64,000 nt of DNA from Sepioteuthis lessoniana (GCA_963585895.1 OY757939.1:56967509-57031508); one strand, 5' to 3'. Positions 19,963-30,330 are shown, counted from the first letter of the stretch. A program made the numbers and translations. The notes: a model not told the origin generated them from the letters alone.

Positions 19963-20005
<43 letters not shown>

Positions 20006-20160
20006 ACATTTATATATTTACATATACAATGAGAGAGAGTGAGAGAGAGGAAAGAGAGTGAAGGTGCATGTCTCTTACTTACATGTGTTTGTGTGTACAT
20101 ATATATGTATATATAAGAAGAGAAAGTGTGTGTGTGAGAGATTATATATATATATATATA
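19894..20160 (+). repeat. (CT)n(CA)n...(GA)n(TA)n microsatellite cluster
   Basis: A CT-rich tract (19894-19980), CA run (19981-20004), GA-rich tract (20030-20060), then GTGTGT and a TA run to about 20164. Translations through it are simple-repeat peptides, not genes. Confidence 0.93.
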
Positions 20161-20459
20161 TATAAAGATGGTTGTTGTATGTCCAAAGAAAGAATTAGGA
20201 TATATTTAAAATAAGATGGTCCACAGAGAGATTTGTATTTGTTGAATTTATTTATTTTGTTCTTACGTGTTATATACATGTATTACATACGTGTTATATA
20301 TATGTATTTTTCCAGCTTGTTGCTTTCGTGAGAGAACATGTGTGGCACAAGGCCTTATATATATATAGTATAATCCCTCAGCACGAACTGGATGCGACAC
20401 AATGTTCTTTATAAGCAGCGTTTACCAGGTTTACATTCAGAGCTTAAATTCTTCTGGAC

Positions 20460-20555
20460 CGGTTATCAATTCTTGGTTACTGAATTCAATCAGCTCGACT
20501 ATTCACTCATATCTGGAGGGAGATTTTCAGGATTTATACATTTCCCAACGGTAAA
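20460..20555 (-). repeat. SINE B fragment
   Basis: Words GGTTACTGAATTCAATCAGC, CTATTCACTCATATCTGGAG, GGAGATTTTCAGGATTTATA and CATTTCCCAACGGTA match the middle of SINE B on the minus strand. Confidence 0.5.
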
Positions 20556-20565
20556 TAGATGAATA

Positions 20566-20580
20566 TATATATATATATAT

Positions 20581-20630
<50 letters not shown>

Positions 20631-20746
20631 TAAAAGCGTTTGTCTCTGGCATATATATATATATATATAAGGTGAGATAGAGAGACTGACAGAGATGACT
20701 GTAAAGATGTATGACTCTCTCCTATATATATATATATATATATAGT
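20566..20746 (+). repeat. (TA)n and (GA)n microsatellites
   Basis: TA run 20566-20580, GA run 20582-20628, TA runs near 20651-20668 and 20724-20744. From 20747 to 21420 I see no recognisable element. Confidence 0.93.
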
Positions 20747-21431
20747 AATAAGATGAATATCCAGTCCTGTTTCGTTTTGAATTCTCTAGGGTTCACCCTT
20801 TCTCTCCATTCTAGAAAATGGCTTTTGTCTTTTTCCTTTCTTTCGCAGTCATTGAGTTCACTGTCAGGCTTAAATAAAAGTCAATATGAAATGTTGAATG
20901 TCAACTGATATTAAAATGAGGTGTCGCGCTATTTATAGAAAAAAAAATTGCCAAGTTGTTGGAAGACTGCAGAAATATTCTGATAACCATCAGTTTCACA
21001 TGGCATTCTTGTTTTCTTTTTATTCTTCCTTTTTTTATCTAAGCTCCTCGCGATCGATTCTCTTTTCAAGTTACGCATTCTAGTTTCTTTCTTCTCTTCA
21101 TGAATCTAAGATAATCTGTTTGCTCGCCGAGGTCATTAACCTTTTTCCAGGAAGTGACCTGAAAATTGCTTGCTTTCAAGAAAAAATGTCCAGAACTGGA
21201 TTCGTCACAGAAATATACCAGTTGGCAAGTAACGTCTACCTTGTTGTGACGGATGAATTAACACTGATAGAAGCGAGTGAATAAGCTCAGCCCTTCCGTC
21301 ACGAGATGATTGGAAGGGTTAGGAGAGCGGGTTGCAAAAAAACATCGCATCATCTAAGTTGGTCACCCACCCTATATTCCAAATTTGACTCCTGGGGGAT
21401 TCCCTTCCAAAATTCTTCAAGCCACTTTTAC

Positions 21432-21499
21432 ACACACACACACACACACAACACTTGATTCAACTTTTCTAAAATTGCATTTTATCTCTTCCTCTCTTA

Positions 21500-21536
<37 letters not shown>
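21432..21536 (+). repeat. (CA)n, (CT)n and (TA)n microsatellites
   Basis: CA run 21432-21451, CT run 21499-21519, TA run 21520-21535. The family E copy starts directly after. Confidence 0.9.
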
Positions 21537-22440
21537 AACCAGTCAGATGGGGCTGTAGAATACATTAACTGCATCTCTGTAGAGGAGTAAGACCCACTCC
21601 AACGAGTGTTCTGGATATTGTTGTATAATGCTAACACAGGCAATTACAAATACAGGCGGACTCCATTGCTCAGGTGCGAACAGTTTTATTAACTTCTTGA
21701 CTTTGGTTCTTCGACACGAGTAGAGAGACTCGATTCTTACTATGCTAAACCCATCCCAACGCACGGCGCATCTTGTGATGTCTAAGATCTCTGCCGGTAG
21801 AGATCTGCAAACCCCCAACTACATAATGACAGAAACTCAATTGTCTGTCTGCATGGTCCAATATCAACCTTCAACTGCTGTGATTTTTAAAATCCTCAAA
21901 TTCTCAGCCCATCTTTTCTGGGCATGACGTCATCCACACTCCAGCTCCATTTCCTCTCTGGGGTTTATTACAACTATGGTTATTGGCATATCCTTTGCGC
22001 GCTAGTGTAAAACTGTACCCAATGGCTATGCACCTGAACTCTTAACCCGAATAATTCAAAGCCCAACCAAACTGAATGATAAAATATAATCAACGAAAAA
22101 TGATTAATATAAAAAACCATTCCTTAATTATACAACAATATGACATTAAACAATCGTATGGTGAGGCTCCAGTCCTGGAACTTTGAATAATGCAGAGTAT
22201 ACCAGGTCCTCAGACCCGATGTGATAGCATCTGATAATGTCCTATCTATGGGTCAAGTAGAACAGTTTGACATATAAACTGTGTTTAAACAAATGACTGA
22301 TGTTTAATTGATTTACGGGGGATATATAGAAAAACACGGACCCATTAAACTGTGCAAAACAATAAATGCTGTTGAATATAATAATTAATGTTAAATAACA
22401 ATACTTGTAACCACTTCACTGTTGGCAAACAAATGATAAG
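21535..22440 (+). repeat. Family E retroposon, split by a solo LTR
   Basis: 5' part 21535-21618: CCAGTCAGATGGGGCTGTAG, CTGCATCTCTGTAGAGGAGT, CGAGTGTTCTGGATAT. It resumes at 22138 with ATATGACATTAAACAATC, GGTGAGGCTCCAGTCCTGG and GATAATGTCCTATCTATGGG, then AT-rich subrepeats. Removing the LTR and one ATAT restores the family word CTGGATATGACA. Confidence 0.82.
21619..22137 (-). mobile_element. Solo LTR (LTR family 2, CRE-bearing), 519 bp, with 4-bp target duplication
   Basis: Perfect 11-bp inverted termini TGTTGTATAAT / ATTATACAACA and an exact ATAT duplication (21615-21618 and 22138-22141) inside family E. On the minus strand: an AT-rich start, the TGACGTCA palindrome at 21925-21932, and an AATAAA-type signal (plus TTTTATTAAC near 21684). 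No internal retrotransposon sequence is present. Confidence 0.9.
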
Positions 22441-22600
22441 GTTGTGTTGTTTTGTTTAATGGCATATCAACCTTCGTAGGTTATTTAATACCAGAGCCAC
22501 CCTTCAAGAAGAACAGCGGTGATGTTATTTAACCCAAAGCTGGGAAGATAATGTAAAGTTGGGCGGGTTTCGATTCCAGCTTCAAGCACCCTACGTATCT
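22440..22600 (-). repeat. SINE A, 3' portion
   Basis: Hairpin tail at 22462-22495 (TGGCATATCAACCTTCGTAG, GTTATTTAATACCA), then AGAAGAACAGCGGTGATG and TTATTTAACCCAAAGCTGGG. The head is replaced by SINE D sequence at about 22565. Confidence 0.7.
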
Positions 22601-22648
22601 AGCCACACTGAAGAGTTGTGACACAACGAAACAGTGTGTCTGTGGATG

Positions 22649-22655
<7 letters not shown>
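22560..22655 (+). repeat. SINE D, 3' portion with TA tail
   Basis: GGTTTCGATTCCAGCTTC (B-box-like), then ACTGAAGAGTTGTGACACAA, CGAAACAGTGTGTCTGTGG and ATGACAATATATA. Same tail as 10150-10300. Confidence 0.7.
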
Positions 22656-22694
<39 letters not shown>

Positions 22695-22715
22695 TATATA
22701 TATTTGTATATATAT

Positions 22716-22756
<41 letters not shown>
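22651..22756 (+). repeat. (TA)n tract
   Basis: About 105 bp of TA with GCATATAT and TTTGTATAT slips. Confidence 0.95.
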
Positions 22757-22759
<3 letters not shown>

Positions 22760-22885
22760 TGGTGTCTCTGTAATTGTTATACTGAGAACTTTTTGTGCTC
22801 ATTTCATGCTGCATCGGAATAATGCTATTCCAGATCCAATTTTCAACCCATAGCAATATTAATTTTCTATCCGTAACAGCATTAT
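22757..22885 (+). repeat. Dispersed repeat shared with 10930-11055
   Basis: See 10930-11055; word order conserved (TGCTCATTTCATGC, ATGCTATTCCAGATCC, AACCCATAGCAATATT). From 22886 to 23350 only a short TG/CA microsatellite (23103-23157) and a TA run (23301-23318) are recognisable. Confidence 0.45.
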
Positions 22886-23367
22886 TCTGATATGATAATA
22901 TTGACACTTTTACGGTTGAACAAGTGGCGGATTCCTATTAGCATGATGTCCTGTACATTCACAAACTTCTCAAATGCATCATTTATTTGTCAAATAGAGC
23001 GAAATTTGTTTTATTCTCCTAGTTGGAGTAGTTTAAGTGTATTGCTCAGACAAAAATCACGGTATGGAGTGTCGTTTTTGCTGTGTTACATAGTTATAGA
23101 TATGTGTGTGTGTATGTTTGTGCGTTTGTGTTTATTTTAACACACACACACACACAGAGACTTAAATTAAACGTATGTGTTTTTCGTGTACTTTTTTCTC
23201 TCTATATTTATCTCAAGTTTATACTCACGTAGAACATTGTTTTTCAAGTTCCCTTAAGACCTTGAGCCTTGAGGTTTGGCTGAAAACTTTCCACCTCATC
23301 GTATATATATATATATATAGGAAGCCGGTAAGTAGTTTCCATTTTGAATTATCACAGTCTGTGAGGA

Positions 23368-23666
23368 GGTGCCCGTGGTGTAATGGTTAGCGTCGCAGGA
23401 TATGGACGGCGACACGGGTTCAAATCCTAGACCTGACTGATTGCATTTCACATAGCACTAATTCCACATAGCACTAATACCCTTCGGAAAGGTATGAATC
23501 CAAAATATTCTCCCTCCCGCTATGGGTAAATAGTAGGGCAGACTAGGTTCTTCAGCCTTGGGGAGGCAACTAGTCTAGGAGAAGGAAAACTCTGAATTCA
23601 AACCTGTTAAACTTAAAAATTGACCTTGTGTCATATCCTGCCCGAGCGGAGGGGTTGGTAAATATG
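23368..23666 (+). repeat. SINE B, complete with 17-bp target duplication
   Basis: Bounded by perfect 17-bp direct repeats ATCACAGTCTGTGAGGA at 23351-23367 and 23667-23683. The head GGTGCCCGTGGTGTAATGG (A-box) and GGGTTCAAATCC (B-box) form a polymerase III promoter. The body includes GATTGCATTTCACATAGCAC (with a short internal duplication of TTCCACATAGCACTAA), CCTTCGGAAAGGTATGAA and ends CCCGAGCGGAGGGGTTGG. Reference copy for the SINE B calls here. Confidence 0.92.
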
Positions 23667-23799
23667 ATCACAGTCTGTGAGGAAAGCAGTCCCATAGCGT
23701 AATTCCCTCCTTTAGAAATTTGGAAAACCCATGCTATGCTGCTTGCCATTCACGGCGGTGACACCGATACGAAGATTTCAGAGTGTTTGGGTGTCAACC

Positions 23800-24180
23800 T
23801 GAGGAAAGATTCATATTCATACTAATGAAAACTAAACACCAATCTACATCACGGTGTCTTGTGTGGTCACTGGAGATTGTAACGTTATTCCTCCACTCAT
23901 CTAGCAACATGACCTCATACTCCACACGGTGGTCTACATCAAGCGCCTGAAGGAAGTAGTGCTAGCTTGAATTGAGATGGCATGCTTCTCAAGCAGGAGA
24001 AGCCTGTTTTGCCTGTGAGAAAACTTCTGCAACCACGTTACCCTTAATATCTGGTCACCTGACTCTTCAGATTGTAATTCTCTTAATTATGATTGGGGCT
24101 CGCGGTTAAACGAAAGACCAACAAAATTCCATTCAACGCCAAAGATGAACTGAAGGCAAAGATATTTTCATGTAGTTTTG
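23800..24180 (+). pseudogene. mariner/Tc1-superfamily transposase C-terminal half, heavily decayed
   Basis: Frames on the plus strand give, with stops and shifts, NFCNHVTLNIWSPDSSDCNS (about 24027-24086), then LNYDWG and, in another frame, VKRKTNKIPFNAKDELKAKI (about 24112-24172). This is the WPPNSPDCNPLDYYVW...ETNKTPCNTKDELKA type C-terminus of a DD-type transposase, in which the PDCNP block holds the third catalytic acid. Upstream, SSRRSLFCL (about 24000) fits the -HTS--TQ-WL- region. Terminal repeats not found. Confidence 0.7.
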
Positions 24181-24238
24181 ATAAATATATTCTATAATAA
24201 GAAATGTCGGTTATTTTCATTTTTACGTAATTTAGATG

Positions 24239-24241
24239 ACA

Positions 24242-24275
<34 letters not shown>

Positions 24276-24330
24276 ACAAGCGTACACACATAGATACATG
24301 CACACGTATGTGTGTGTGTGTGTGCGTGTG
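24239..24330 (+). repeat. (CTAT)n and (TG)n microsatellites
   Basis: Nine to ten CTAT units (24239-24277) and a short TG run (24308-24328). Confidence 0.95.
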
Positions 24331-24439
24331 CTTATTATATTTAATATTTTTGGATTTAGCGGTATTAACCCTCTCTTTTATTTAATGAATAAATCATTTA
24401 TTTTCTTTCATTCATTGCATTCCAGTATTTAGTATTTAG

Positions 24440-24582
24440 TCATTTCTTTCTTTCATTCATTCAATCGTTCATTCTTGTATTTCTTCATTTATTCTTTCTT
24501 TCTTTCATTCATTCATTCATTCATTGTTTCTTCCTATTTAATTTCTATTCGACATTTACTTTTTTTTATCTTTGCATTGTCT

Positions 24583-24622
<40 letters not shown>

Positions 24623-24948
24623 TTAGCATTTTCTATTTCTCGTTTATCTTTTTTGTCTTCCTTTCTTTTAAAAACTTTTCTTTCTTTCTTTTTAAAACTT
24701 TCCTTCCTTCCTTCCTTCCTTCCTTCCTTCCTTTTAAAAACTTTTCTTTCTTTCTTTCTTTCTTTCTTTCTTTTTAAAAACTTTTCTTTCTTTCTTTCTT
24801 TCTTTCTTTCTTTCAACAATTTTCTACTTCTCGTTTCTTTCTTACTTTCTTTCTTTTAACATTTTTCTACTTCTCATTTCTTTCTTTCTTTCTTTCTTTT
24901 TTCTTTCTTTCTTTCTTTCTTTCTTTCAACATTTTTCTACTTCTCGTT

Positions 24949-24980
<32 letters not shown>

Positions 24981-25155
24981 TTAACATTTTTCTACTTCTC
25001 GTTTCTTTCTTCCTTCCTTTCTTTATTTTTTAAACATTTTTCTACTACTTCTTTCTTTCTTTCTTTCTTTCTTTCTTTTAACATTTTTCTACTTCTCGTT
25101 TCTTTCTTTCTTCCTTTCTTTCTTTCTTTCTTTTAACATTTTTCTACTTCTCATT

Positions 25156-25187
<32 letters not shown>

Positions 25188-25460
25188 TCAACATTTTTCT
25201 ACTTCTCGTTTCTTTCTTTCTTTCTTTCTTTCTTTCTTTTAACATTTTTCTACTTCTCGTTTCTTTCTTCCTTCCTTTCTTTATTTCTTTAACATTTTTC
25301 TACTACTACTTCTTCTTTCTTTCTTTCTTTCTTTCTTTCTTTTAACATTTTTCTACTTCTCATTTCTTTCTTTCTTTCTTTCTTTCTTTTAAAAGCTTTT
25401 CCTTCTTTCTCCTTTCTTTTTAAAAACTTTTCTTTCTTTCTTTTTTCCTTTCTTTCTTTT
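24440..25460 (+). repeat. (TTTC)n array 1 with private punctuation motif
   Basis: TTTC tracts are interrupted at intervals by TTTTAACATTTTTCTACTTC + TCGTTTC (repeats from about 24820 to 25360); the left third uses TTTTTAAAAACTTTTC instead. Polypyrimidine on the plus strand. Long open frames (LSFFLSFFLS and the antisense KERKKERK) are simple translations. Confidence 0.95.
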
Positions 25461-25587
25461 GTGTAGGTAACAAAGTCACATGCCCAGATCAGTTTGACCT
25501 ATTTATTCTTCCATTTTAACTTATTCTTTGTAATTCCTTCTGTATCTCTTGTAATTTGCTTCTCAATCTAAATCGTGATCTCGTGAA

Positions 25588-25626
25588 ACAAACAAACAAA
25601 CAAACAAACAAACAAACAAACAAACA
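25588..25626 (+). repeat. (CAAA)n microsatellite
   Basis: About nine ACAA/CAAA units. The flanking 25.46-26.2 kb shows poly(A)/poly(T) runs and no element. Confidence 0.95.
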
Positions 25627-26251
25627 ACCGAAACTTTTGCCTCATTCTCTTGTATCCATCTTGTTACTTAAAAAAAATTTTTTTTTCCAATTTTACAAAT
25701 CCTCCATTTTACTTTTCTCTGCCTTCTCAAGTAAAGTCTGTTTTCTTCATTTTTGTTGTTGTCGTTGTTGTAGTTGTTGTTTTTATCAGCTCTCTGCATT
25801 TTTTTCCTCAGAGATAAAAAAGCAAATAGTGTAAAATAAAAAAAAAAGATAGCCAACGTTTGTATTATTTAAAAGAAAAAAAATCAGATATTGATCAAGA
25901 TTTTTGAAAAGAAACGAAAAAAATTAATTTGAATAAGATCTGATTTAAATTTAGCAAAAAGTAAGAAAAAAAATCGAAAATCTCATCTACTTCCCTCGAA
26001 AAAAAGAAATTGTGACTTATAATACTTATACAGAAAATACGTGACGCCATATATGTACATATGACTATCAGTCACGCTATCTGGTCTCGCTACAGAGTAG
26101 TGAAAAATTATGTTGCTCGGGTGACATGGTATATTACTCGACTTACAGTAAATATATACATATATTTTAAGATATTACCGTAAATTGCGCTATATAAGTC
26201 GATCTGGCCTACAAATCAACCTCCAGACTTTTAGCAAAATATTTTGGGATA

Positions 26252-26385
26252 GACCTGTACCTTTTGTATAGGTCGACAATCTTTCATAAAAAAAATTGGG
26301 TTAAACCTATACCTGTGATATAGGTCGACTCCCCACTCAAAATTATGGGTAAGACCTATACCTGTTGTATAGGTCGACCTCCAAA
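26252..26385 (+). repeat. Three tandem palindromic units around GTCGAC
   Basis: Three units of about 50 bp (GTCGAC at 26272, 26324 and 26373), each containing an inverted pair (A)CCTATAC-CTG-TNNTATAGGT that can form a hairpin with about 8-10 bp stem. A weaker version lies upstream at 26196-26220 (TATATAAGTCGATCTGGCC). Confidence 0.75.
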
Positions 26386-26499
26386 ATATACAGTAGACTG
26401 CTGGTAGAATCAAGGATTTAATCGTCAAATAATCTTCATTTAAAATGCTGTGCCATATATATATATATATATATATACAGTAATAATGCCAATGTGTGT

Positions 26500-26900
26500 A
26501 TGATATTTATCGCTGCCTCCCACCAGAAAGGACTTGACACAAGGTCAAAAGCCCGAAGGACGATTAAAGTGGGGATAAGGGGGAGGGGAAGGTTGGGAAT
26601 GAGCCGAGACTCGAACCCTGCTTGTCTGTGCTGCTCATCGAACCACTAAGTGCAATGTGGGTCTAATGAGGCAAGCAGTATCACGAATCCAAATTTGGAT
26701 CCGGGCACGTATGCCAGATTATAGCTTCAACTAGACAGCAAGGTCTAGTGCTATACATAGGGGACAACGGTTGCAGCTCGCCCACCCGAAGGTGGCCCAA
26801 CTGAATTTGGGAGCCTTTCGGCCTCGAATCTGCCATTGTTTGATACCCCATCCAACACGAATGCCAGACGGCCCAGCCAAAAGGCCAGGTGAGTATATAC
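26500..26900 (-). repeat. Possible tRNA-headed SINE, other family
   Basis: The minus strand near 26640-26600 reads GGTTCGATGAGCAGCACAGA then GGGTTCGAGTCTCGGCTCAT, a B-box-like word with a plausible A-box upstream. The remainder is GC-richer than its surroundings, with short palindromes (GCCTTTCGGCC). Only this copy is seen in the window, so the family call is weak. Confidence 0.4.
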
Positions 26901-26921
26901 AATAAAGTACCATTATTTGAC

Positions 26922-27147
26922 TATTGGGCAGGGTGTTAGCCAATATTCCGGGAGACCTGGGTTCAATCCTAGGTCACGTCATACCAAAGACTTTAAAAAA
27001 TTGTATTTGATACCTTCTTGTTTAAAACTCAGCAATTTAAGGTACGTATCAAGGGTAAAATAGAGCAATCCAGGGAAAGGAGTATTAGCTATTGAAAAGG
27101 GAGCCTTCTGGTCGCCCTCGACTATAGTCGCCAACTTTACTTACTTT
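26922..27147 (+). repeat. SINE C
   Basis: Head GGGCAGGGTGTTAGCCAATA and GGGTTCAATCCTAGGTC, body TACCAAAGACTTTAAAAAAT, GTATCAAGGGTAAAATAGAG, ending CGCCCTCGACTATAGTCGCC. Some internal deletion compared with 52880-53145. Confidence 0.8.
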
Positions 27148-27198
27148 TTATGTCTCAACAAATTATTAAGTTGTGTATGGTGTACGTTATTTTCCTTT

Positions 27199-27672
27199 GA
27201 AAGCAGAATTACATCAGTCATAAATGAAACATGTAAATCTTACATATTGGAACTTATATCCATGTGAATTCCCTATCCATTGTGCTATCATCAAATCGTG
27301 TTGATAAAAAACATTCTGTAGTTTCCTGGCTGGCCACCGGAGTGCTGTGACGTTCCTGTTAGTGTTTACCGCCCGTGCATCAGTTATTGGAAATGGTATG
27401 TGATATAGCGTTAATATAATAATTTGTATTAGAGTTTTATTATTCCATATTAATGCCTGTGTTAATTTGTTAGATATGTTCACCAAACACGAGTATAAAT
27501 TGAAAATATTTGTGGCAGACTGTTGGAGTTGCAGTTAATGGCAACTACAGAATATTGTTTATCAACACAATTTGATGATAGCACAATTGATAGGAAATTT
27601 ACATGGATATAAGTTCTAATATGTAAGATTTACATGTTTCATTTATGGCTGATGTAATATAGAACTGCTTTC
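27199..27672. repeat. Long inverted repeat, about 130-bp arms, 213-bp spacer
   Basis: The left arm 27199-27326 (GAAAGCAGAATTACATCAGT ... TTCTGTAGTTTCC) is similar along its whole length to the reverse complement of 27540-27672 (GAAAGCAGTTCTATATTACA ... TTCTGTAGTTGCC), with only scattered mismatches and small gaps. The spacer 27327-27539 has no ORF or element I recognise. The sharp arm ends suggest a foldback transposon or an inverted duplication; a transcript through it would form a long hairpin RNA. Confidence 0.88.
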
Positions 27673-27810
27673 ACATTTAAACTGCCTAACTGAGTTGTTT
27701 GAAATGGAACTGTTTTCTATGCTATACTGAATTGTTTGAAATAGAACAGTTTATTTGTAAAAAAATGGATTTGGCATTAAATGACCAACAAAGGTTGATA
27801 TGCCATACCC
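27660..27810 (+). repeat. Family E, 3' end
   Basis: ACTGAATTGTTTGAAATAGA, then GGATTTGGCATTAAATGACC and AACAAAGGTTGATATGCCAT at 27771-27807. The tail overlaps the right edge of the inverted repeat. Confidence 0.75.
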
Positions 27811-28024
27811 CTCCCAAAAATTTTTAGTCAGTTCTATTTGAGCCATGCTAGTACCAAACAGCATGTAACTAAGAGTAATGGTAACAACATGGATGCTCCA
27901 CACTTAACGGATCTCTAGAACTGGACTCCTGCTGCAGGATATAGTTTTGCACAATACGTTGGACATCCCCTTTGAGGGTGCGTCCTACGCCTCTACAAAA
28001 GAAGTACTTGTCGCATTGGAAATA

Positions 28025-28576
28025 TGTAAAATATACAAATATACGGATGTATAAAACGTTCATATGCATAGGAATCCGAAAAACACTCGAAACACTGACG
28101 ACTTTCGGTAGTTCAGGTACGAAACTTTTATTACCTTCTTGACTTTTAGGTTTTCAACACGAGGAGAGAGAGAGACAAAATTTTTACTATGCTGACTGTT
28201 CCATCTGACCCAACAACGCGCAGGCATCCCATAGTCCATAACTGGACTGGCCTCGCCCAGGTCCAAAAATCAACTCGTTTCGTCCAGCTTCAAATCTCAA
28301 CTCACTGCTTTTTTTCTTAAAATCACCCAAAATACTCAGCCCATCGCTTCCAGGCATGACGTCATTCACATCCCCAGTCCTATTTCCTCTCCGGGATTTT
28401 TATTATGACATCTGTGATTGTCACATCCTCCCCGCGTGAGCGTGAACACCTGCGCTCAATGTGTGCCCCTACCCGTGCACTAAGCCGAATAGTTCTAAGC
28501 CTAACTAAATCGAAAGATAAGATATAACCAACGACAAATGATAATATAAAAAAAATCCTTCAGAAATTATATAACA
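28025..28576 (-). mobile_element. Solo LTR (LTR family 2, CRE-bearing), about 552 bp
   Basis: The right end ATTATATAACA (28566-28576) is, on the minus strand, a TGTTATATAAT start. The left end TGTAAAATATAC aligns with the TGTACCATAGAC left end of the LTR at 58957. TGACGTCA is at 28357-28364 and a poly(A) signal (plus TTTATT) at 28127-28132. No clean 4-bp duplication: GAAA follows the right end and lies 2 bp before the left end (28019-28022). Frames of 60-68 codons inside have no motif. Confidence 0.75.
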
Positions 28577-28743
28577 GAAATTGGTTGGGCAAGTTCAAAC
28601 TCCGACTAGAGCAGTTTGCTTTGAATCAACTCAAGTTCCTTTCACAAAGGCATGAAACACATCTCCGACATCAGTATATTTTAAAGCGAAGAGGAGTCAC
28701 AGAAAAGCATGTGGGGATGAAACGTTTGGGATAAAACTTTAAT

Positions 28744-29030
28744 CATATTTACCAACCCCTCCGCTCGGGTAGGATATGATACAAGATTAATTTTTTTATC
28801 AGGTTTGAATTCAGAGTTTTCATTCTCCTAGACTAGTCGCCTTACCAAGGCTGAAGAACCCGGTCTGCCCTACTATTTACCCATAGCTGGAGGGAGAATA
28901 ATTGGATTCATACCTTTCCGAAGGGTATTAGTGCTATGTGAAATGCTATCAGTCTCGTCCAGGATTTGAACTCATGTCGCCGTCTCCATTTCCTACAACG
29001 ATAACCATTACACCACGGGCACCTCCACAA
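28744..29030 (-). repeat. SINE B, complete with 13-bp target duplication
   Basis: Bounded by perfect ATAAAACTTTAAT repeats at 28731-28743 and 29031-29043. The minus strand starts GAGGTGCCCGTGGTGTAATGG-like at 29027 and carries GAGTTCAAATCC; it ends at the CCCGAGCGGAGGGGTTGG equivalent near 28755. Confidence 0.92.
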
Positions 29031-29174
29031 ATAAAACTTTAATAGATGTAAAGACATTTTCTGTGTAAACAAATATCACGAAACGTTAAGAAAATGAAAA
29101 ACATTAAAAAACAAAACGAGAGAGAGAGACAGAGAGAGAGAGAAATAGTCAGAATGATAGAGTGAGTGAGACAG

Positions 29175-29940
29175 AGGGTTTTTTGTTTATGTCATATCAA
29201 CCTTCATGGGTTATTTAATACCAAAGCTATCTTTATTGAAGAACAGTGAACTTGTTATATAATGGCCGAGGGGTTTCGTTTTATATATCCTGCCGTTGGG
29301 TTAAGTTAGGCAGAGAACCTTTCGCTTAGCGCATGGGTTAGTTAGGTGCAAACTTGAGCGCAGGTGTTGACGCGTGTGCGGGGAGGATGTGTTGTTCACA
29401 GATGTGAAAATAAAAATCCCAGATAGAAGTATGACCAGGGGATGTGAATGACGTCATGCACCGGAAGTGTGCGCGGAGGATTTTGGGAGATTTGAGAAAA
29501 GTCAGTTAGTTGAGTCTTGCCGTCCGAAGAAGAAGGGTGACTTTCGCTTGCTCACCGAGGCCTTGTGGCAGGTGTCACACGTGATGGGGGGCAGATGGAA
29601 AAGTCAGCATAGAAAGATTGTGCCTCTCTCCTTATGTCGAAAAACCTTTTAACTCAAAGGTAATAAAAAAGTTTCGTACCTGAACTAAGAAGTCGTAAGT
29701 GTTTTTCGTGTTTCGGGATTCCTATATAATATATGAACATTTTATGAACATTATATGTACGTTTCACATATTCATGTATGGGTATGTTACCAACTTAATA
29801 GCTCTAGTTATTGCTTACGATAATGTCACAGTTCAGCACATTAGTGATTACGCCACAGCAACTTCTTTAATAACGTTTGGTTCTGACGAGAAAATGTTTA
29901 ACTAGATGTCTACTTCATACGGTAAAGCAAATAGAGAAAA
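29175..29940 (-). repeat. SINE A variant, split by a solo LTR
   Basis: Hairpin tail 29192-29225 (TGTCATATCAACCTTCATGG, GTTATTTAATACCA) and AAGAACAGTGAACT to 29252. It resumes after the LTR with AATGTCACAGTTCAGCACAT (tRNA-like head, minus) near 29820-29870. The copy at 63061-63215 has the same parts without an LTR and shows the pre-insertion arrangement. Confidence 0.7.
29253..29791 (+). mobile_element. Solo LTR (LTR family 2, CRE-bearing), about 540 bp
   Basis: Starts TGTTATATAATGGCCGAGG, close to the minus-strand start of 58957-59506 (TGTAATATAATGGCCGAGG). TGACGTCA at 29449-29456 and AATAAA at 29662-29667. The right end is near GGGTATGTTACC. AACT at 29249-29252 and 29792-29795 is the likely duplication, although the terminal CA is not perfect. 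The 61- and 68-codon frames inside have no motif. Confidence 0.78.
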
Positions 29941-29943
29941 AAC

Positions 29944-29944
<1 letters not shown>

Positions 29945-29982
<38 letters not shown>

Positions 29983-30215
29983 TAAACACACATAAGCAGA
30001 CAGTGAAAAAGAAAGAGATATAGTCAGAGATAGAGAGTGTGAGAGAGGTTAAGGGACTGTGTTGGTGAAAGAGAGAAAGAGAAAGAGAGTGTGTGTATGT
30101 GTGAGAAAGAGAGAGAGAGAGAGAGAGGGGGGGTTAGAAAAAGTGTGTGTGTGCGTTTGTGTGAGAGTGTGTGAGTGTGTGAATGAAAAAGCGAGAGAGA
30201 GAGGGGGGAGAGAGG
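29945..30215 (+). repeat. (TA)n, (GA)n and (GT)n microsatellite cluster
   Basis: A TA run 29945-29968, then GA-rich and GTGTGT-rich tracts to about 30215. Confidence 0.92.
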
Positions 30216-30320
30216 GGCTTCTTTGTTTAATGGCATATCAACCATCGTGGGGTATTTAATGCCAAAGCCATCCTTCTAAAAGAACAGCAGTGATGCTATT
30301 TAACCCATAGCTGGTATGAG
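30215..30320 (-). repeat. SINE A, 3' end
   Basis: TTTGTTTAATGGCATATCAA then CCATCGTGGGGTATTTAATG and CCATCCTTCTAAAAGAACAG. Head absent; followed by (GA)n at 30335-30382. Confidence 0.75.
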
Positions 30321-30330
30321 AAGGATATTG

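Noticed and set aside
28060..28369. Overlapping 60-68-codon minus frames near 28.1-28.4 kb as small genes.
   Set aside because: They lie inside a family 2 LTR and have no equivalents in frame in the other three LTR copies.
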